From positions 682,001 through 746,000 of the forward strand of contig JAKJXP020000002.1 in assembly GCA_022225965.2 (NCBI GenBank): a DNA stretch of 64,000 nucleotides, given 5' to 3'. Source of the DNA: Diatrype stigma (taxonomy: Eukaryota > Ascomycota > Sordariomycetes > Xylariales > Diatrypaceae). The translations under genes were made by a program, and so were the position numbers. The notes under the pieces were generated by a model that was not told the origin of the DNA, did not search any database, and was given only the letters and a program-made list of their open reading frames with translations. Positions 45,043-57,773 of the stretch are shown one piece after another. Each line of letters begins with the position of its first letter. Position 1 is the stretch's first letter.

Positions 45043-47079
45043 ATGTCTTCCACCAGTTCAGCACTTTCAAGGAAAAGTGAAATTCCAATAGATATTGAAA
45101 AGCAAATCCCCGTCGGTATCAATGGACAAGGCAGTGCTACAAGCCCTGAACATGCTACAGGGTCCAAGTTCACCAGCTCTTCGCGAGTGGGGCCTGAAGA
45201 CGAAGGTGATGTATACCAAGAGCCTGCTTTCCTTGGCGATACAAATGTAGATGGGATGGCTGGGACCTTGAATAGGGTTTTAAGCAGGATATCAACGAAA
45301 GCGAGCGGAAACTCCAGGCCCCCTCCTGACGGCGGCTCAAAAGCCTGGCTGATGTGTCAGCTATTCTGGTTCATTTATTACCCCTGATCTTCAACGAAAA
45401 ATCCAATGGGAGAAGCTCCCCCCCTTTCTGACAAAATAAATCTGGTGCACACAGGTTTGTGCACTCACTTCGTTGTAATGAGAACGTGGGGGGTCATCAA
45501 CTCCTTCGGCGTCTTCCAGAGCTACTACGTCGACCTGCTGGGCCGCGAACCCTCCGACATCAGCTGGATCGGCTCGCTCCAGGTCTTCCTGACCTTCTTC
45601 ATCGGGACCTTCGCGGGCCGCTTCACCGACGCCGGCTTCTTCCGGCCCGTGACCCTGGCCGGCACCGCCTTCACGGCCCTGGGCATCTTCGCCACGTCGG
45701 CCGCCACGCAGTACTGGCACCTGATCCTCGCGCAAGGCCTGTGCGTGGGCATCGGCAGCGGCTGCCTCTTCTGCCCGGCCATCTCGACCCTGTCGACCTA
45801 CTTCTCGAAGCGGCGGGCCCTCGTCATCGGCATCGCCGCTTCCGGCTCCGGCACCGGCGGCCTCATCTTCCCCGCCATGGCCCGCCAGCTCCTGCCCGCC
45901 GTCGGCTTCGGCTGGGCCGTCCGCGCCATCGGCTTCGTCCAGGTCGCCACGCTGCTCATCGCTAACGTCTTCATGCGGTCGCGGCTGCCGCCGCGGCGGA
46001 CCGGGAGTCTGGTCGAGTGGGGCGCTTTCAGGGAGATAGAATGGTATGTACTTACGAATAAGAAGGTCTTTGAATCGAGGATTTGGTTGCTTTTCTGATC
46101 ATATCCTTGGACCGTGTCTTGTTTGTTTTGGTTTGCATGCTGACCATTACATAGTGCGTATACAATCATTTGCGACCATTCCGATCCCTCTGATTAACGT
46201 CAAGAACGGCTTTCTCAGGATTTGTGGAAAATACTGACGTCGTCTTTTAGATACGTTGTACGCAATTGGCGTGTTCTTCGTAAGCTTACCCCTTTCCTCC
46301 CCACCCTGGTCAGATTCAGGGGCGAGATATTCACCCATTGCGCCTCTGCCACCCACCCCCCCATTCGGGCTCTCTCTCTCTCTACGAAATAGTCTCTAAT
46401 GCGAGACACAGAATTTTCTAGCCATACACTTTGGTTTCTACTACATCTCAGCCTTCAGCCAATCAACAAGCGCCATCACGCCGGCGCTTTCCTACACCGA
46501 CTCGCTGAACCTGCTGCTGGTGATGAACGGAGTTGGTCTGTTCGGTCGCATGCTGCCCAGTCTTTTCGCCGACCGCGTCGGCCCGCTCAATCTGCTTATC
46601 CCCGCATCTTTGCTGTGTGCGATCTGCCTCTTCGCCTGGATTGCCGTGGCTGACCCCGCCAGCATGTACGTCTGGGCCATCTTCTATGGCATCTTTAGCG
46701 GCGCTATGCAGAGCATGTTCCCTGCTGGGTTGAGCAGCCTCACGACGGATTTGCAGAAACAAGGTAAGCAGACTCGAAGGTTTTGATTGATGTGTATTCT
46801 ACTGTTATAAGTTAGGGAGCATCGCCATCGCTGTGAGTGAAGGTGCTAATTCGACGTATGATGGCAGGAACGCGCATGGGCATGGTGTTCACGATCGTCA
46901 GCTTCGCCGTGCTGGTTGGCACCCCGGCGGCGGGCGCGCTCATCACGGCCATGGACGGGAGCTACCTCGGGGCGCAGGTGTTCACGGGCTTCTGCGTGAT
47001 GGTCGGGGTGTCCTTCCTCCTTGGCGCGCGGTCGGCGCGGATGCGGAAGACGGGCGCGGGGTGGGCCGTCAAGATGTAA
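45043..47079 (+). CDS. MFS transporter, monocarboxylate (MCT/Mch) type, frame problem
   Basis: Twelve-segment carrier of the monocarboxylate-porter-like group. Likely exons: 45043..45355, 45455..46043, 46251..46279, 46412..46763 and 46868..47079. The family signature PPPDGGSKAWL leads into RTWGVINSFGVFQSYY, then ISWIGSLQVFLTFFIG and LCVGIGSGCLFCP. The later exons give TLYAIGVFF-NFLAIHFGFYYIS and GTRMGMVFTIVSFAVLVGTPAAG, and all other junctions close in frame. The join of exon 2 (ending after REIE, TG) to exon 3 (ATACGTTG...) does not: GT-AG splicing there yields a TGA and loses the frame by one base. Either a one-base error or mutation is present, or splicing is unconventional. The residue-level fit on both sides shows the gene is otherwise intact. 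The substrate is unknown. Confidence 0.75.
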
Positions 47080-47837
47080 CCTAACACTTACAGGGGAAGG
47101 ACATTCATCTCACGAGACGAGTTGTCGCGGTGGATGTAGAGGGATTCTCAAGGCTTGCTGATATGCGCGATGCTTAGATAAGAGCGGGAATGTATGGAAG
47201 GCTGGCTGCGTAGTAGTCCTTCACGGTTGGGTTCTGATGAGAAACAAGGGCGGCATCAGCTTTGTATCGATCATGATCAGGTAGGTTGAATCTGCATACA
47301 TGGCGCTGTTTGCATATACGGTCACACATAATGTTATACTCATTGCTATAGAGCCCTAGAGGTTGGTAGAGCCATAGAGGTTGATAGATACCCAACCCAA
47401 CTATGTATTCAGGTGTATTTAATTGAGGAAGTAACAAGACTCAGTTCAATTCACCAAGATCTTAACACCGATGTTATATTACAGGGGTTTTTGAGATCCA
47501 GCGGCCCTTCCAGGCCTTAAAGCATTGGCAGGGGGTCCCTAGTCACGATGGTTATAGATCATTGGTCCATATCAACGATCCGGCCTTGGAAAACCTGCAT
47601 AACGGGGTAATTTGATTCATGCAGTACTTAGTGAAGTGACAGTTGGTGAAGAGACCGCATACTACGACGTAGTAGTGTAGGTACTTTCCATGATCTCGAT
47701 CGAGGGCGAATTCTAACTGATTAGCTCAAAAGCTGGAGGATCCCTCGTGTGTAGGTTCTACCAAAAGACCCTTACGATGTCCCGTCTTCACTACACAATG
47801 GATCTCTCGAGGTCGCGACGACCGCTGAGTATCTAAG
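47080..47837. other. Intergenic, no supported gene
   Basis: About 760 bases between two forward genes. No coding signal is seen. Confidence 0.5.
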
Positions 47838-49557
47838 ATGCGTCTCCGGTATCTGCTTTCCGTTGCGATATCAGGGCGTGCGGTCATTGCGACCTGTGTC
47901 ACTGACGAATGCTTTCAAGGTGCGTCGACTTCGATGTTGACTTTGGACAGGGGCTAACAGTGATGCCAAGCACTACAAAAAGCGGCGACGTCATCAAGAG
48001 CCCGCGATTGTGAACAATTCTTGGGAGTCGCGGCTACAACGGGGGCGAGGTATGTTCAAAGATTGATTTACTATATGGATATCGCTGATTGCCTTTGGTA
48101 TTCGTAGCACGACACTCAGCACTGTTGTGATTACGCCCACAACCAAGGGGACAAGTGCACCTGGAGAAGTGGTCACTAAGTCGACTCCATCTCAAGCAGG
48201 TGAAGTAGACGGTAGATCGGTTGCGAGAACGTCGAAGGATGTGTTAGATGCAGCAAGCCTCTCCTTTGTTCCAATTTACGCGTCCGCGTGTTCGTCATTG
48301 GAGGCATTCGCATCGGCTTGTTCGTGCCATGGCGTCTCTGTCTTTTCTCCAGCGCCCAGAACCACATCTCATGTGAGAAATACCGAGGCGCAACCCTCAA
48401 CCATCACCGACAACTGGCTGAGGTTCAGGGCGGTTAGTCACAACTCAACCCAGCTTCATAACTCTACAGCCTCTACATTCGGGAACACGACAGCAGCTCT
48501 GTTCCCCAACTCAACTAGCCACGTATCGCTCCCGAGTGCATCATCCGCATCAAACGCAAGCCTGTCTCTACCTTCATTTGTGTTTGAGTCTGTTCCGTTC
48601 ACGAACACATGGAGATTCAGCAGCCCGACTAATGCGGGTATCTTGTCAACAAGCTCCGCTCATTCACTCCCGAGTATTGCCAGTGGTACGAGTACGAGCA
48701 ACGCAACATTCAGCGGCCTGTCCAATAATACACAGCTTTCCAGTACCAGTAGCAAGGATAGGTATTTAAACACAACAACTGCTACTATAGTATCCGTCTT
48801 CAATGCCGCAAATACGTCTCAGCCTTGGAATGGAACTATCGCAAGTGCCCCTTTCACGAACAACACCAGCGCCCCCGTTGCAAGCATCACGCCAGCGCCG
48901 CTCCTTTTCAACGGAACACGACCGCTAGCTGCGAATGCGACCATACCGCTATTTCACAATTCCACGAGCTCAGCCCGTTTCGCCAATGCAACGACGACCA
49001 GAAGTAGCAACAGTAGCGCCCCCACCCTGACGGTGATCACGACGACTATCGAAACGACCTGCGGGGAGACATCGACGCCCTTCGCGGTCCAGGTCGCCCA
49101 GCCGGGCGGCATGTTCGACGGCTGGTACCTGAAACTCAGCGGCGACGCCATCATCTTCGCTCCGCCGTCCGCCGCAGACTCGCCCAGCTCTTCTCCAGCG
49201 ACGCAGTTCAGCGTCGAGGGCAGCGGGCACCTGTGCGCGGTGGGCCGTGTCGGCGCGGAAGGCAACGCCGTCATCGCCATCGCGGAGACCGCCAACGCCA
49301 CCACCGGAGTCACCGGCAGCGGCGTCTACTTCGTCGACCCGGAGGTGCTGGGGGGCATCGCCGACCAGGGCTACGCGGCGCTGCAGTGCGACGGGGTCAG
49401 TCCTGGTGGGGGCGCGGAGCTCACCTGCGCCGAGGGCGCCCTGGAGTACTGGGTCGGCTGCGGCCTGGGGCTGGATATCACGAGTGATGGCGATGGGACG
49501 GCTGAAATAGGGGGGTGGAATTGTACGGGCGTTACGCTATCGCCGGTGTATTCGTGA
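47838..49557 (+). CDS. Secreted Asn/Ser/Thr-rich glycoprotein, 536 aa
   Basis: Not a recognised family. Exons 47838..47919, 47971..48049 and 48108..49557 join in frame, with a GCTAAC branch in intron 1. Residues 1-20 are a signal peptide, followed by CVTDECFQALQK and RDCEQFLG, then YASACSSLEAFASACSC. This is a short Cys-bearing N-terminal module resembling those seen in many ascomycete secreted proteins. Residues ~110-355 are a stalk dense in Asn-X-Ser/Thr sites (HNST, NNTS, NATT, FTNN), predicting heavy N- and O-glycosylation. Residues ~361-536 form a compact C-terminal domain with TTTIETTCGE, PGGMFDGWYLKLSGD and paired cysteines (GHLCAVG, ALQCDG, LTCAEG, VGCG, NCTG). No GPI signal follows. 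It is probably a cell-surface or matrix protein. Confidence 0.82.
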
Positions 49558-50781
49558 TGGCGGTGGACACCAAATAGTGGACATCACGTTGCACATGTGG
49601 CGTTGCTTGACACCCTGAATGCGACAAATTTTCTTAGATAGGGCGCGGGCAGGGCATATGAGATATGTGACTCTCTAATCTTCCACGGGGATAATAAGAG
49701 TCAATAATAATGATGCGTTGGATTAAGGAGCGGGTGGTTTCGATCCGCTAGCCATGTTTAAATCTGTACCGCTCAGCGATTGACACATTGAATAGTAGCT
49801 TCAATGATCAACGTTACAATACATGCCTTGGCGGTGAATTCAATCTTCTACTGTTATAAAACAGATGTTTTCTGTCCAGGAGATTGTCCCTTGAATAAAA
49901 AACTGCCACCGTAAGATGGGAAAAGGGGGAAAGAAAAGAGAATACATCTTCAGGCCCAACCACTCAGTTACACAGGCCCAGGGGCGCAGCCCGCATACAT
50001 GGAGCTTCAGACCTGGTTTTGCCACCAAAAAAAGGGGCTGGAATAATTAGCTGCTCGGTACGGAGCCAATACATAACTAGATATTCGTGGTAATTAGTAA
50101 GGCTCTGAAGGATTGTACCACGACTCCTTCAAGGCCAAAACTATGCGACCTATATATTACGAATAAGAAAGTCACCGATGCCATTATGACACACTCTGGA
50201 ACATCCCATCCTGAATGTGGCGTTTCCTTCTGGCTAGTGTCGACAAGTTATTTTCTTGCTCCCAAGACTGGGTGTGTGACAAGTGGCTTGCTACGCCTTA
50301 CGGATGGTACAACGGGCAAACCGTAAGCCCCAGTCTCGTATTCGTGGGGGTGCGCAGCACAAACCAAATCCAGTTGAGTCCGTTTTTGATCCCCGGATAG
50401 ATAGCTGAAATTTGAGGAGGTGGAATGGTATCATATCTTGGTAGTATATAGGCACATACTACCTGCCTCTTACTACCTACCTTTGACATGAAACGGCGCC
50501 TAGTCGTTACCATCGGGATGGCCACCATCGGCCCCCACACAGGAGGCGGCAAGGCATATAAGAGTTCGGCCAGGCCACGGAGTTAAAGACTGGTCTATAA
50601 GAGCAAGGGAATTTCGCTTTCACCAAGCCTCGCCTTTCTGTAAAATAGTCAACTTGGACATCAGCGTCGATAACCGATCTTTTACCGTTCGATGCTTTCT
50701 TCTTTAGCATATTCCCTATTCACTTATTGGTCTGTTTCGTTGATAGTCTTCCTCACATCAACTACATAATTCCTTTTCATC
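49558..50781. other. Intergenic / promoter of kelch gene
   Basis: About 1.2 kb. No gene is supported; TATA-like elements occur in the last 230 bases. Confidence 0.5.
50555..50563 (+). promoter_or_regulatory. TATA-like element of kelch gene
   Basis: CATATAAGA, about 220 bases upstream of the kelch-protein ATG, with a second CTATAAGAG about 40 bases further on. The positions are compatible with a core promoter. Confidence 0.4.
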
Positions 50782-53077
50782 ATGCTCCTTGGTGACCAGC
50801 TGCTATGGCGTATCGGTATACGAACGATCTGTAGGGCTTTACTCCTCTTTCTACTTCCCTCCCTATGGGGCACCCGTGCCCAATCTAGCTCGGAGTCGAG
50901 GTTTATTCGAAGGTTGGATCAGTCCGGTAAGTTGGCAGGTAATGATTAGGGGATTGCTCCGATAACAACCACGGACGGAACTAATAACACCAAATAGTTG
51001 TGGTTTTAGGCGACTATTTATACATCGATGGGGGCGAGATAGCCCAGTACGTAGATGACTTTGGGGGCTTCGACGAAACCCAGGCGACGTGGCAGTGTAA
51101 GTGACCAGGAGTGAAATTAACACTTGCTTCTCTAACGATACATGGGACTCACACGGATAGCTCCCTTACCCTCATAACACAAAACTAATAACTAAGTAAC
51201 TATCTGGGAGCGCAGTTAATGACACGTTCTACATTCCTTTGACCCAATCGTGGACCAACTCGACCGCTCCAATAAGCGTGATACCGAAGACTGCGACGCC
51301 AGTTCTTGACAGCCCGGCGCTCTGGGTCGACGAGTCTACGAGTTCAATTTTCTTGTGGGGCGGGTTGCACCCATACGGCAACGGTACGAATTCGCGAGAC
51401 CTGTGGCGACTCCGCACAGATGGATCCTCTTCCTCGACGAGTGGAAGTGGAGGAGGAGAATGGCAGATTGAGCGGCCAGACCCGACGAACATAGATGTCT
51501 TCCTTTCGCTCAGGCGGATAGCCTACGGGGCGGCAACGACGTGCGGCAATCTGGGCTTCTCTCTTGGCGGCTTCGGCGGCTTGTGGACGGACGCAAAAAA
51601 CTTCGAGGGCGCTGTCTGGCTCGGCGTGCCCGTGACCGGCATGCTAACGTATGATATGAGCTTGGGCATCTGGGCTAACGAGTCTACGCTCCCTTCCACC
51701 GAGAGTCCAGGGAATGGGTCTGAGCCCGAGCATGGGGGCCTAAATGACGCCGGAACCTTCATTCACGGATCCATCGTTTGTCTGCCAGGCTTCGGGAGCC
51801 GGCCTGAATCTCAAAAGGAGGGTACCAATGCCGCGCTAGTGCTCGCGCTCGGCGGCTCTGTCACTAGGACCCAGGATGGATTCGATGTAGACTTTCCAAC
51901 CATACCAAGGCTCGATTGCGTTAGCTTCTGGGATGTCGAGACGAAGACGTGGCATTACCAGAGGACGACAGGCGACATTCCCAGCCCACGCAGCCGGATC
52001 TGCGCGGTGGCCGCTCATGGCAACGGCACATATGAGGTGTTCGTTTTCGGAGGCAACGACGCGAACACGATGACGGGCTTCTGGGACGTGTATGTGCTCT
52101 CGATTCCCGGGTTCGTCTGGTTCAAGGCGGAAATTGATGAGGAGACCGCGGGCGGCCCGCGCATACAGCACGGATGCGCACTCGCCGGAAACCGCCAGAT
52201 GATCGTAGTGGGCGGTCTGAACCCGACGATGGAGCTCGACGAGAGTCGGCGGGACAAGGACCCGTGGGCCAACGGCATCGGCGTCTTCGATATCTCCAAG
52301 CTGTCTTGGAGCAGCGAATACGACGCTCAGGCCGAGCCCTACGAGTCACCGGATGTAGTTAAGAGATGGTATAGTGCTGGGTAAGTGCAATGGAACGTTT
52401 GTTCTTTTGCCTAATTATCTGCGTTTCGTCCTGCTTCAAAGGTTAGGGGATAGAGGGCGTTGACTACGATCATCGCAAGGTATGCTCACATTTGCTACGG
52501 ATAGGGGACAAGAGGATGTGGCTTGGACATCCGACACCGTAAAGAACTTTTTCTTCCCTGAAGGTATGTGTCGAACTTCAGTCCCCATTACCCTTCCCCA
52601 TTTCCCTTCCGTGATGAATTTTGAGCGACTGACAAAATACCTGACGAACAAAAAGCAATCGCACCAGAACCTCGGCCACAGAATGGCAGTACAAGCCAAC
52701 AATCAGACACAAAATCGAAGTCGTCATCAATAGGCACAACAGTCGGTAGCGTCGTAGGCGGACTAGCAGGTATAGCTGTGATAGGTTTTGCTCTATGGCA
52801 CTATTGGTGCCGGAGTCAAGCAGGTGAAAAGGTCCCAGTCCAGCCCACCCCGGGTTCCGGAGATCTCAAGATGCAAGGGTGGCCTACCGAAATTCTGAAC
52901 ACTGCTAGGCTTGAGCTAGATGGAGTTGGAAGAGCTGAGCTCCCGGGCCCTGCTACACCCGAGCTAGATGGGATCGGGATAGTGAGGCGTGGATTGACCG
53001 ACCGAAATATGAGTTTGCCCAACATGTCTTCTCACACTCCAAACCACACAGGTACATACACTACAACTATCTGGTAG
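50782..53077 (+). CDS. Single-pass membrane kelch-repeat protein, 629 aa
   Basis: Exons 50782..50926, 50998..51096, 51216..52380, 52505..52563 and 52656..53077 keep frame throughout. Residues 1-34 are a signal sequence (ALLLFLLPSLWGTRA-Q). The ectodomain has kelch-type beta-propeller blades: SIFLWGGLHPYGNGT then DLWRLR, EVFVFGGND with FWDVYVLS, and HGCALAGNRQMIVVGGLNP. It closes with the fungal-typical VVKRWYSAGGGQEDVAW and VKNFFFPE, which fixes exon 4. One hydrophobic segment lies at about 515-537 (IGTTVGSVVGGLAGIAVIGF), followed by a cytoplasmic tail of about 90 residues with repeated EL-D-G-(V/I)-G units. The topology is type I. Relatives are implicated in cell-surface or polarity roles, but the function here is unknown. 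Confidence 0.88.
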
Positions 53078-53169
53078 ATTCCTGACATGGCCTAAAGTCT
53101 CCTGAAACGCCGAAAGCGCTCATGCGGTGAAGTCAATGCAACCAGTAGAAGTTACTGTTGCTGAAACTA

Positions 53170-54569
53170 TCAGGACACCTTCGCCGCTCTTCGGTAAACC
53201 TCGGCCTGGAAAGCATTGATTAATTTGCGCATTTTCGCATCCCCTGGTGGCATGACTTGAGAGCCGAAGACGCCGCATACGCCGGCAGCGCGATCGATGA
53301 ACTGTATAGTACTCCCGTTAGCAGATGATCTGATTTGCAACCCCTGAATCTGATAGACTCATCTTGATCTACCACCGGAGAGGTGGGTGAAGCTAAGCCA
53401 AATGTCAAAGGTCACATCACATACCCAGTTGAGGTTCGCAGCCCCGCCCCACATCATCGCCCCCCTGCGGAAGTACTCGTGGCCGTCCTCAGCAATGAGG
53501 AGCCCGCCGAGCCCGTAATCGCGATCGATAGGGGGCGACGGGAACAGCATTTGCATGTCAGACGTGTCCATGAACCGGCGCAGCTCCGCCCTGCTCGCAG
53601 GCGTCAGCTGGGGCCGGAACATCTCCTCCACAGTCTCCCGTCGCAGAAGCTTCTCGTCGTTCACAAGCAGCGAGTCCGCTATCCGGAAGCAGTCGGCCAT
53701 GCTAGCATACAGGCCATGCCCGCCAAAGCACACCTTCAACCCGTCAGCGACCGACGGCGCCCCGGGCTTCTCGACCGCCGGCCCCCCGTCTGACGCACGG
53801 AACGCCATGGGCACGCGGCGCGCGCTGATGTCGGGGTGCTGGTCGGGGAAGAAGGTAGACGAGGAGACGCCGAGCGGCTCCCAGATGTTCCGCCTCATGA
53901 AATCCTCCAGGGACACGCCACCGGCCAACTTCTCCACGAGCGGGCCGACCCAGTCGAGGCCGAAGCCGTAGGCCCAGCCCTCGCCGGGCTCGAACAGCAG
54001 CGGCAGGTCGCACGACTCCTCGACGGTACCGCTAGGGGGGGATGCCGATTCCCGTTGCTTCTGCTGCCAGGCCCGGACCTTGCCGAGCCGCTTGTCTAGG
54101 AAGTGGTAGCCGACGCCGGAGCTGTGGCTGAGCAGATGGCGCAGCGTGATGGGGTTCTGGCGCGGGCGGACCGCGGGCGCCCCATCGTCGGCGACCGAGG
54201 TCAGGATCCCCTGCGCGGCGAGGGAGGGGAGCAGGGGCGACAGGTCTTCGTCGAGCGTGATGAGGCCCTGGTCGACGAGTTGCAGCGCCGCGACGGACGT
54301 GGGGAACTTGGACATGGACGATATCATCATGGCCGTGTCCAGGGTGTACAGCGTCCCATTTTCCGAAGAAAAGGCCTTCGCAATGTCGACTTTGCCTTTT
54401 CGAAGGGGGTGAAGCCAGTTAGTAGGGGTAGAACAGCGGAATAGGGGGGTGGTAGATTGGGCTATGTTATGTTGTTAAACTTACCCTCTCTGTCTTTGGC
54501 GAGAACCACGACTCCAGGGGCTGTGCCATCGTTCACGGCGGCCTGCATTAATTCGTCTAGAGAATCCAT
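53170..54569 (-). CDS. Serine hydrolase of beta-lactamase / EstB type
   Basis: Beta-lactamase-fold enzyme (family S12/class C-like) closer to esterases and acyltransferases such as EstB or LovD than to true lactamases. Exons 54569..54485, 54395..53425 and 53301..53170 give 395 aa. Catalytic motifs are visible: SMSK (nucleophile Ser55, Lys58), the Tyr of GEGWAYGFGLDW in the second motif position, and WGGAANLNW as the third motif, the WGG variant being typical of EstB-like esterases. HLLSHSSGVGY after the first motif is also characteristic. No signal peptide, so it is cytosolic; it may hydrolyse short esters or transfer acyl groups. The last intron has a GCTAAC branch point and TACAG acceptor. 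The neighbouring alpha/beta hydrolase has the same orientation, but no pathway link is shown. Confidence 0.9.
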
Positions 54570-55217
54570 CCCGATACAATTTGTGTGCCCAATCGTTGCA
54601 GCTTAGATTGATTGGTATTGATTGGAACTACCTTCTCCCATTCAAAGCTGGCATTCCTCTTCTTTTATCTTCACCTGTCCTCCGCGGTGACCTGAACGCC
54701 TCTTACACACTATTGGGAAGTCAGAGGAGTCCAGCTGAGGTTGTAGCGCGGACAGGATGATGTCAGCTTCGAAATGACTCTCCGCCGGTAGCAATTTGCA
54801 TCCACTATAGCGGAGTGGGGCGGCCGTTAAGGGGCTAGCACACGGAACCTTCAACCGGGCGCAATTAAAAGTGGCGAATCAGCCCGGAGATCCACGGACG
54901 GTCGGTCGGTCGCATTCGGCAGGTCATTCTGAACTATGGGCACTAAGACGGCATCGAATATAGTTATCATACTAAGTTCTAATTGCTAGTCATGTAAGTG
55001 CTTGCAAGTCCAAGCAAACTTCGGCCTCATAATCGAAATTGACTGATAATTCACTGCACTTCCGGTACATCGTCCAAGCATTCAGCACCTGAGACATCCT
55101 GTCGAATCAAAAACATAATAGCATCCCCTCAAGGTCAACACTTGCACCCAAGCTGATGTCTTCTACCGAGCTTTAGTCTGCATACATCTCGGAGAAGACG
55201 CGAGTTATGAGGGCGGA
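54570..55217. other. Intergenic, no supported gene
   Basis: About 650 bases upstream of the serine hydrolase and downstream of the alpha/beta hydrolase. No coding signal is seen. Confidence 0.5.
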
Positions 55218-56523
55218 TTACGGGGCCAGGCCATTGTTGACGAAGAAATCAATGATCGTACTGTAGGTCGTTTCCCATGAATATTCCTGTGCATCGAATT
55301 AATATTACTTTTCTTTCTGCTTGTTCTTTTATCTCCGTTGTTCTTCACATCGATTCGTAGCTTACCAAGTTGAGCCCGTGGCCGGCACCGTCTATAACTG
55401 TCGGTTGGAACGCGCTGGTCTTGGGGTAGTAACTCTTGGAGACGTCCAGCAGCGACGATACGTTGAGGTCTCCAGTAGCATAACAGTCCACACCACAGAA
55501 GATAATATCAGCCTCTATGGGTTGTTTCCACCATAATCGTTAGCCCTTGCACGAAACCGTGTTGATTACCGGGTGCTAGATGGGCAGGTACTTACGTCCA
55601 GTAACAACAGCCACAGGCCCCGTCATGTTATTCACCCCCGGCGGCCCGGTAGTCAGCATCTCGCCGATCGCCACAGGCTGGGCACTCGTGTACGCGGCAT
55701 CTAGAACTGCGGGGTCGAAGTGGCCCCCGGGGCTGAAGAAGACCGTCTGGACGGCGATCTCGTCGCCCGGGGCGAGGTAGCCGTGGGGATACTGCTCCAT
55801 TCCAGGCCTCGAGTGCGCGTCGGCCAAATGCAGACCGATGATGCCCCAGGGCTGGAAGTCGGCGACGTGGCCGAAGCCCGTCAGGACGATCCCGTCCGAG
55901 ATGGTCGGGTCAGCGCTCGTCAGGGCGTTGGTGTAGCTCGACCCCTGGGAGTGGCCGACGTGGACCACCTTCTCGTACGACGTGGGTATACCGCCGCCGC
56001 CGCCGCGAGCTAGAAGGGTCAGCTCGCGGAGCGCGGCCACCTCCAGCGCAAACTGGATCTCGTTGAGGGGGTCGCCGATCGTGGACTCGCCGAGCCCGAT
56101 GCGGTCCCAGGACAGGGTGGAGTACCCGTGCGCGAGCGCGTAGTTAACATAGCTGTAGTTGTACGCGTTGATCGGGAAGTCCCAGTAGCTGCGGTCGAAC
56201 CCGATCCCGTGGGTCAGGACTTGCAGGACACGGGAGGGACCCCCGTCGGGCTCGCAGTAGGTGGTGGCCAGCTCGTACTGTCCGGAGATATTGGTGTATA
56301 CGGGAGCGGGGCTTGTCCCGGTGCCGCTATTACGGGTTGACTGCAAGGCGTTGAGGATGAAGTTCGTAGACTCGATGTCGTTCGTTGGGACGGGGACCTG
56401 GAACACGGAGTTCTGAGCCGTCAGAGATACGGGCACAGTGATGTTGTGGCATTGTCGTGCCATGACGCCGGCGCCTGCGAGTATCAGGCTGCTGGCCACA
56501 ACGTGGTAGCTGAGACGAAACAT
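55218..56523 (-). CDS. Secreted alpha/beta hydrolase
   Basis: Exons 56523..55596, 55514..55366 and 55286..55218 give 381 aa. Residues 1-22 are a signal peptide. The oxyanion-hole region is THGIGFDRSYWDF (~104-116) and the nucleophile elbow is GHSQGS with Ser192. The acid is probably Asp319 or Asp325 (GVDCYATGD), and the catalytic His is His355 in DGAGHGLNL. Several Asn-X-Ser/Thr sites occur. The order and spacing match lipase/esterase-like members of the fold. The small second and third exons are supported by the acid and His motifs falling in frame. It probably acts outside the cell on an ester or lactone; the substrate is not evident. Confidence 0.88.
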
Positions 56524-57773
56524 GTTGGCTTTCAGTTGGTGTAGGACACGGAGAACTATAAGTGATAATGCAATGGAGAACAGGACAATGTGAAGACGGA
56601 GTTGGTGAGTTTGAACTTGAAGATATGTTGCTAAAGCACGAGGGCATAGCTTCTATTTATCTACAGCAATGCCCTCTACCTACAGTCATGGCTCCTGACC
56701 AAACTCATTTCCGTAACTCAGGGCTCTCCACCAAGGATCGTAGGCCTAGTCACTCATGGACTATCTAACCATTGGCTAGAGCCGCGAGAAACCAGACGAC
56801 CTACTAGGATGAGATTATACTTGCTTGCCTACATTGTTTCCTGAATTGGTAGAAGAGAAGTACGTCTCCATCGACCTCAGCATAGCCATGAATCTTACAT
56901 GCGTCTAGCAAAATTGACCACTTGAACGTCCGTTTCGAGACAGAAGATGCTCATTAGCATTCTTAAGCTACTATACTGATATAATCAGCTCCCATGGATC
57001 TTTGACTAACTTCCCGGGCCTTACTATTGGCTAGTTTACGGTCTGTCGGTGTTCATGTGCTTGAAAGCACTGACTACGGCGCGAAAGTCAGACTACATAA
57101 ATTGGTGAGAATGTGATGTGAGCCGGCCTATACCAAAGTGTAACTAGAGGATCATCTATGAATCTGAAGGCTATGGACATAAGTATCGTGTAAATACTAG
57201 ATGGCTTAGACGTCCATAGTATAGACCCGAGAATCTGACATCATCCACGTGGCTCCCCGGGGCTCACAGGGAAGTTTGACAAATACTTCAACAGTCAAGC
57301 ATTGTACCTTGTAGTTTTCCAGTTATCCTAGGAGCCGCAACCAACTTCCAACGGAGAGTTCGGGACTTTCAACAAAGTTGTAAGCAATGTCGTGGAAACT
57401 TCAAAGAGCCGTAATAATCTCGTGACGCTAACACTCTGACCCAATACAGTGATGGTGGCACGGCATCTGAAGCTTGGCGGTATGCACAGTACTTTTTAGG
57501 GCCTCTAATAGGTAATCAGCTTTACCTAAGCAAACAGATGGTGAGATGACAGACATGCGGAAGTTTTATGCTTTAGATACGTTTATATGACCCAACATGT
57601 AGCATCAGGGTGATAACGCTTTCACTTACTTGCTTTCATCATACTCAATCTAGCGGTGCCGCCATTAGCGATATAGATCTGGGGAGCAAGCATTCAGGGG
57701 CTAGAGTATAAACGACATGATATAAATATAATCTTAAGAGTACAATCACGACATACCCTATTCCTGTCAAGGC
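56524..57773. other. Intergenic, no supported gene
   Basis: About 1.25 kb, AT-leaning, with stops frequent in all frames. Confidence 0.5.
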
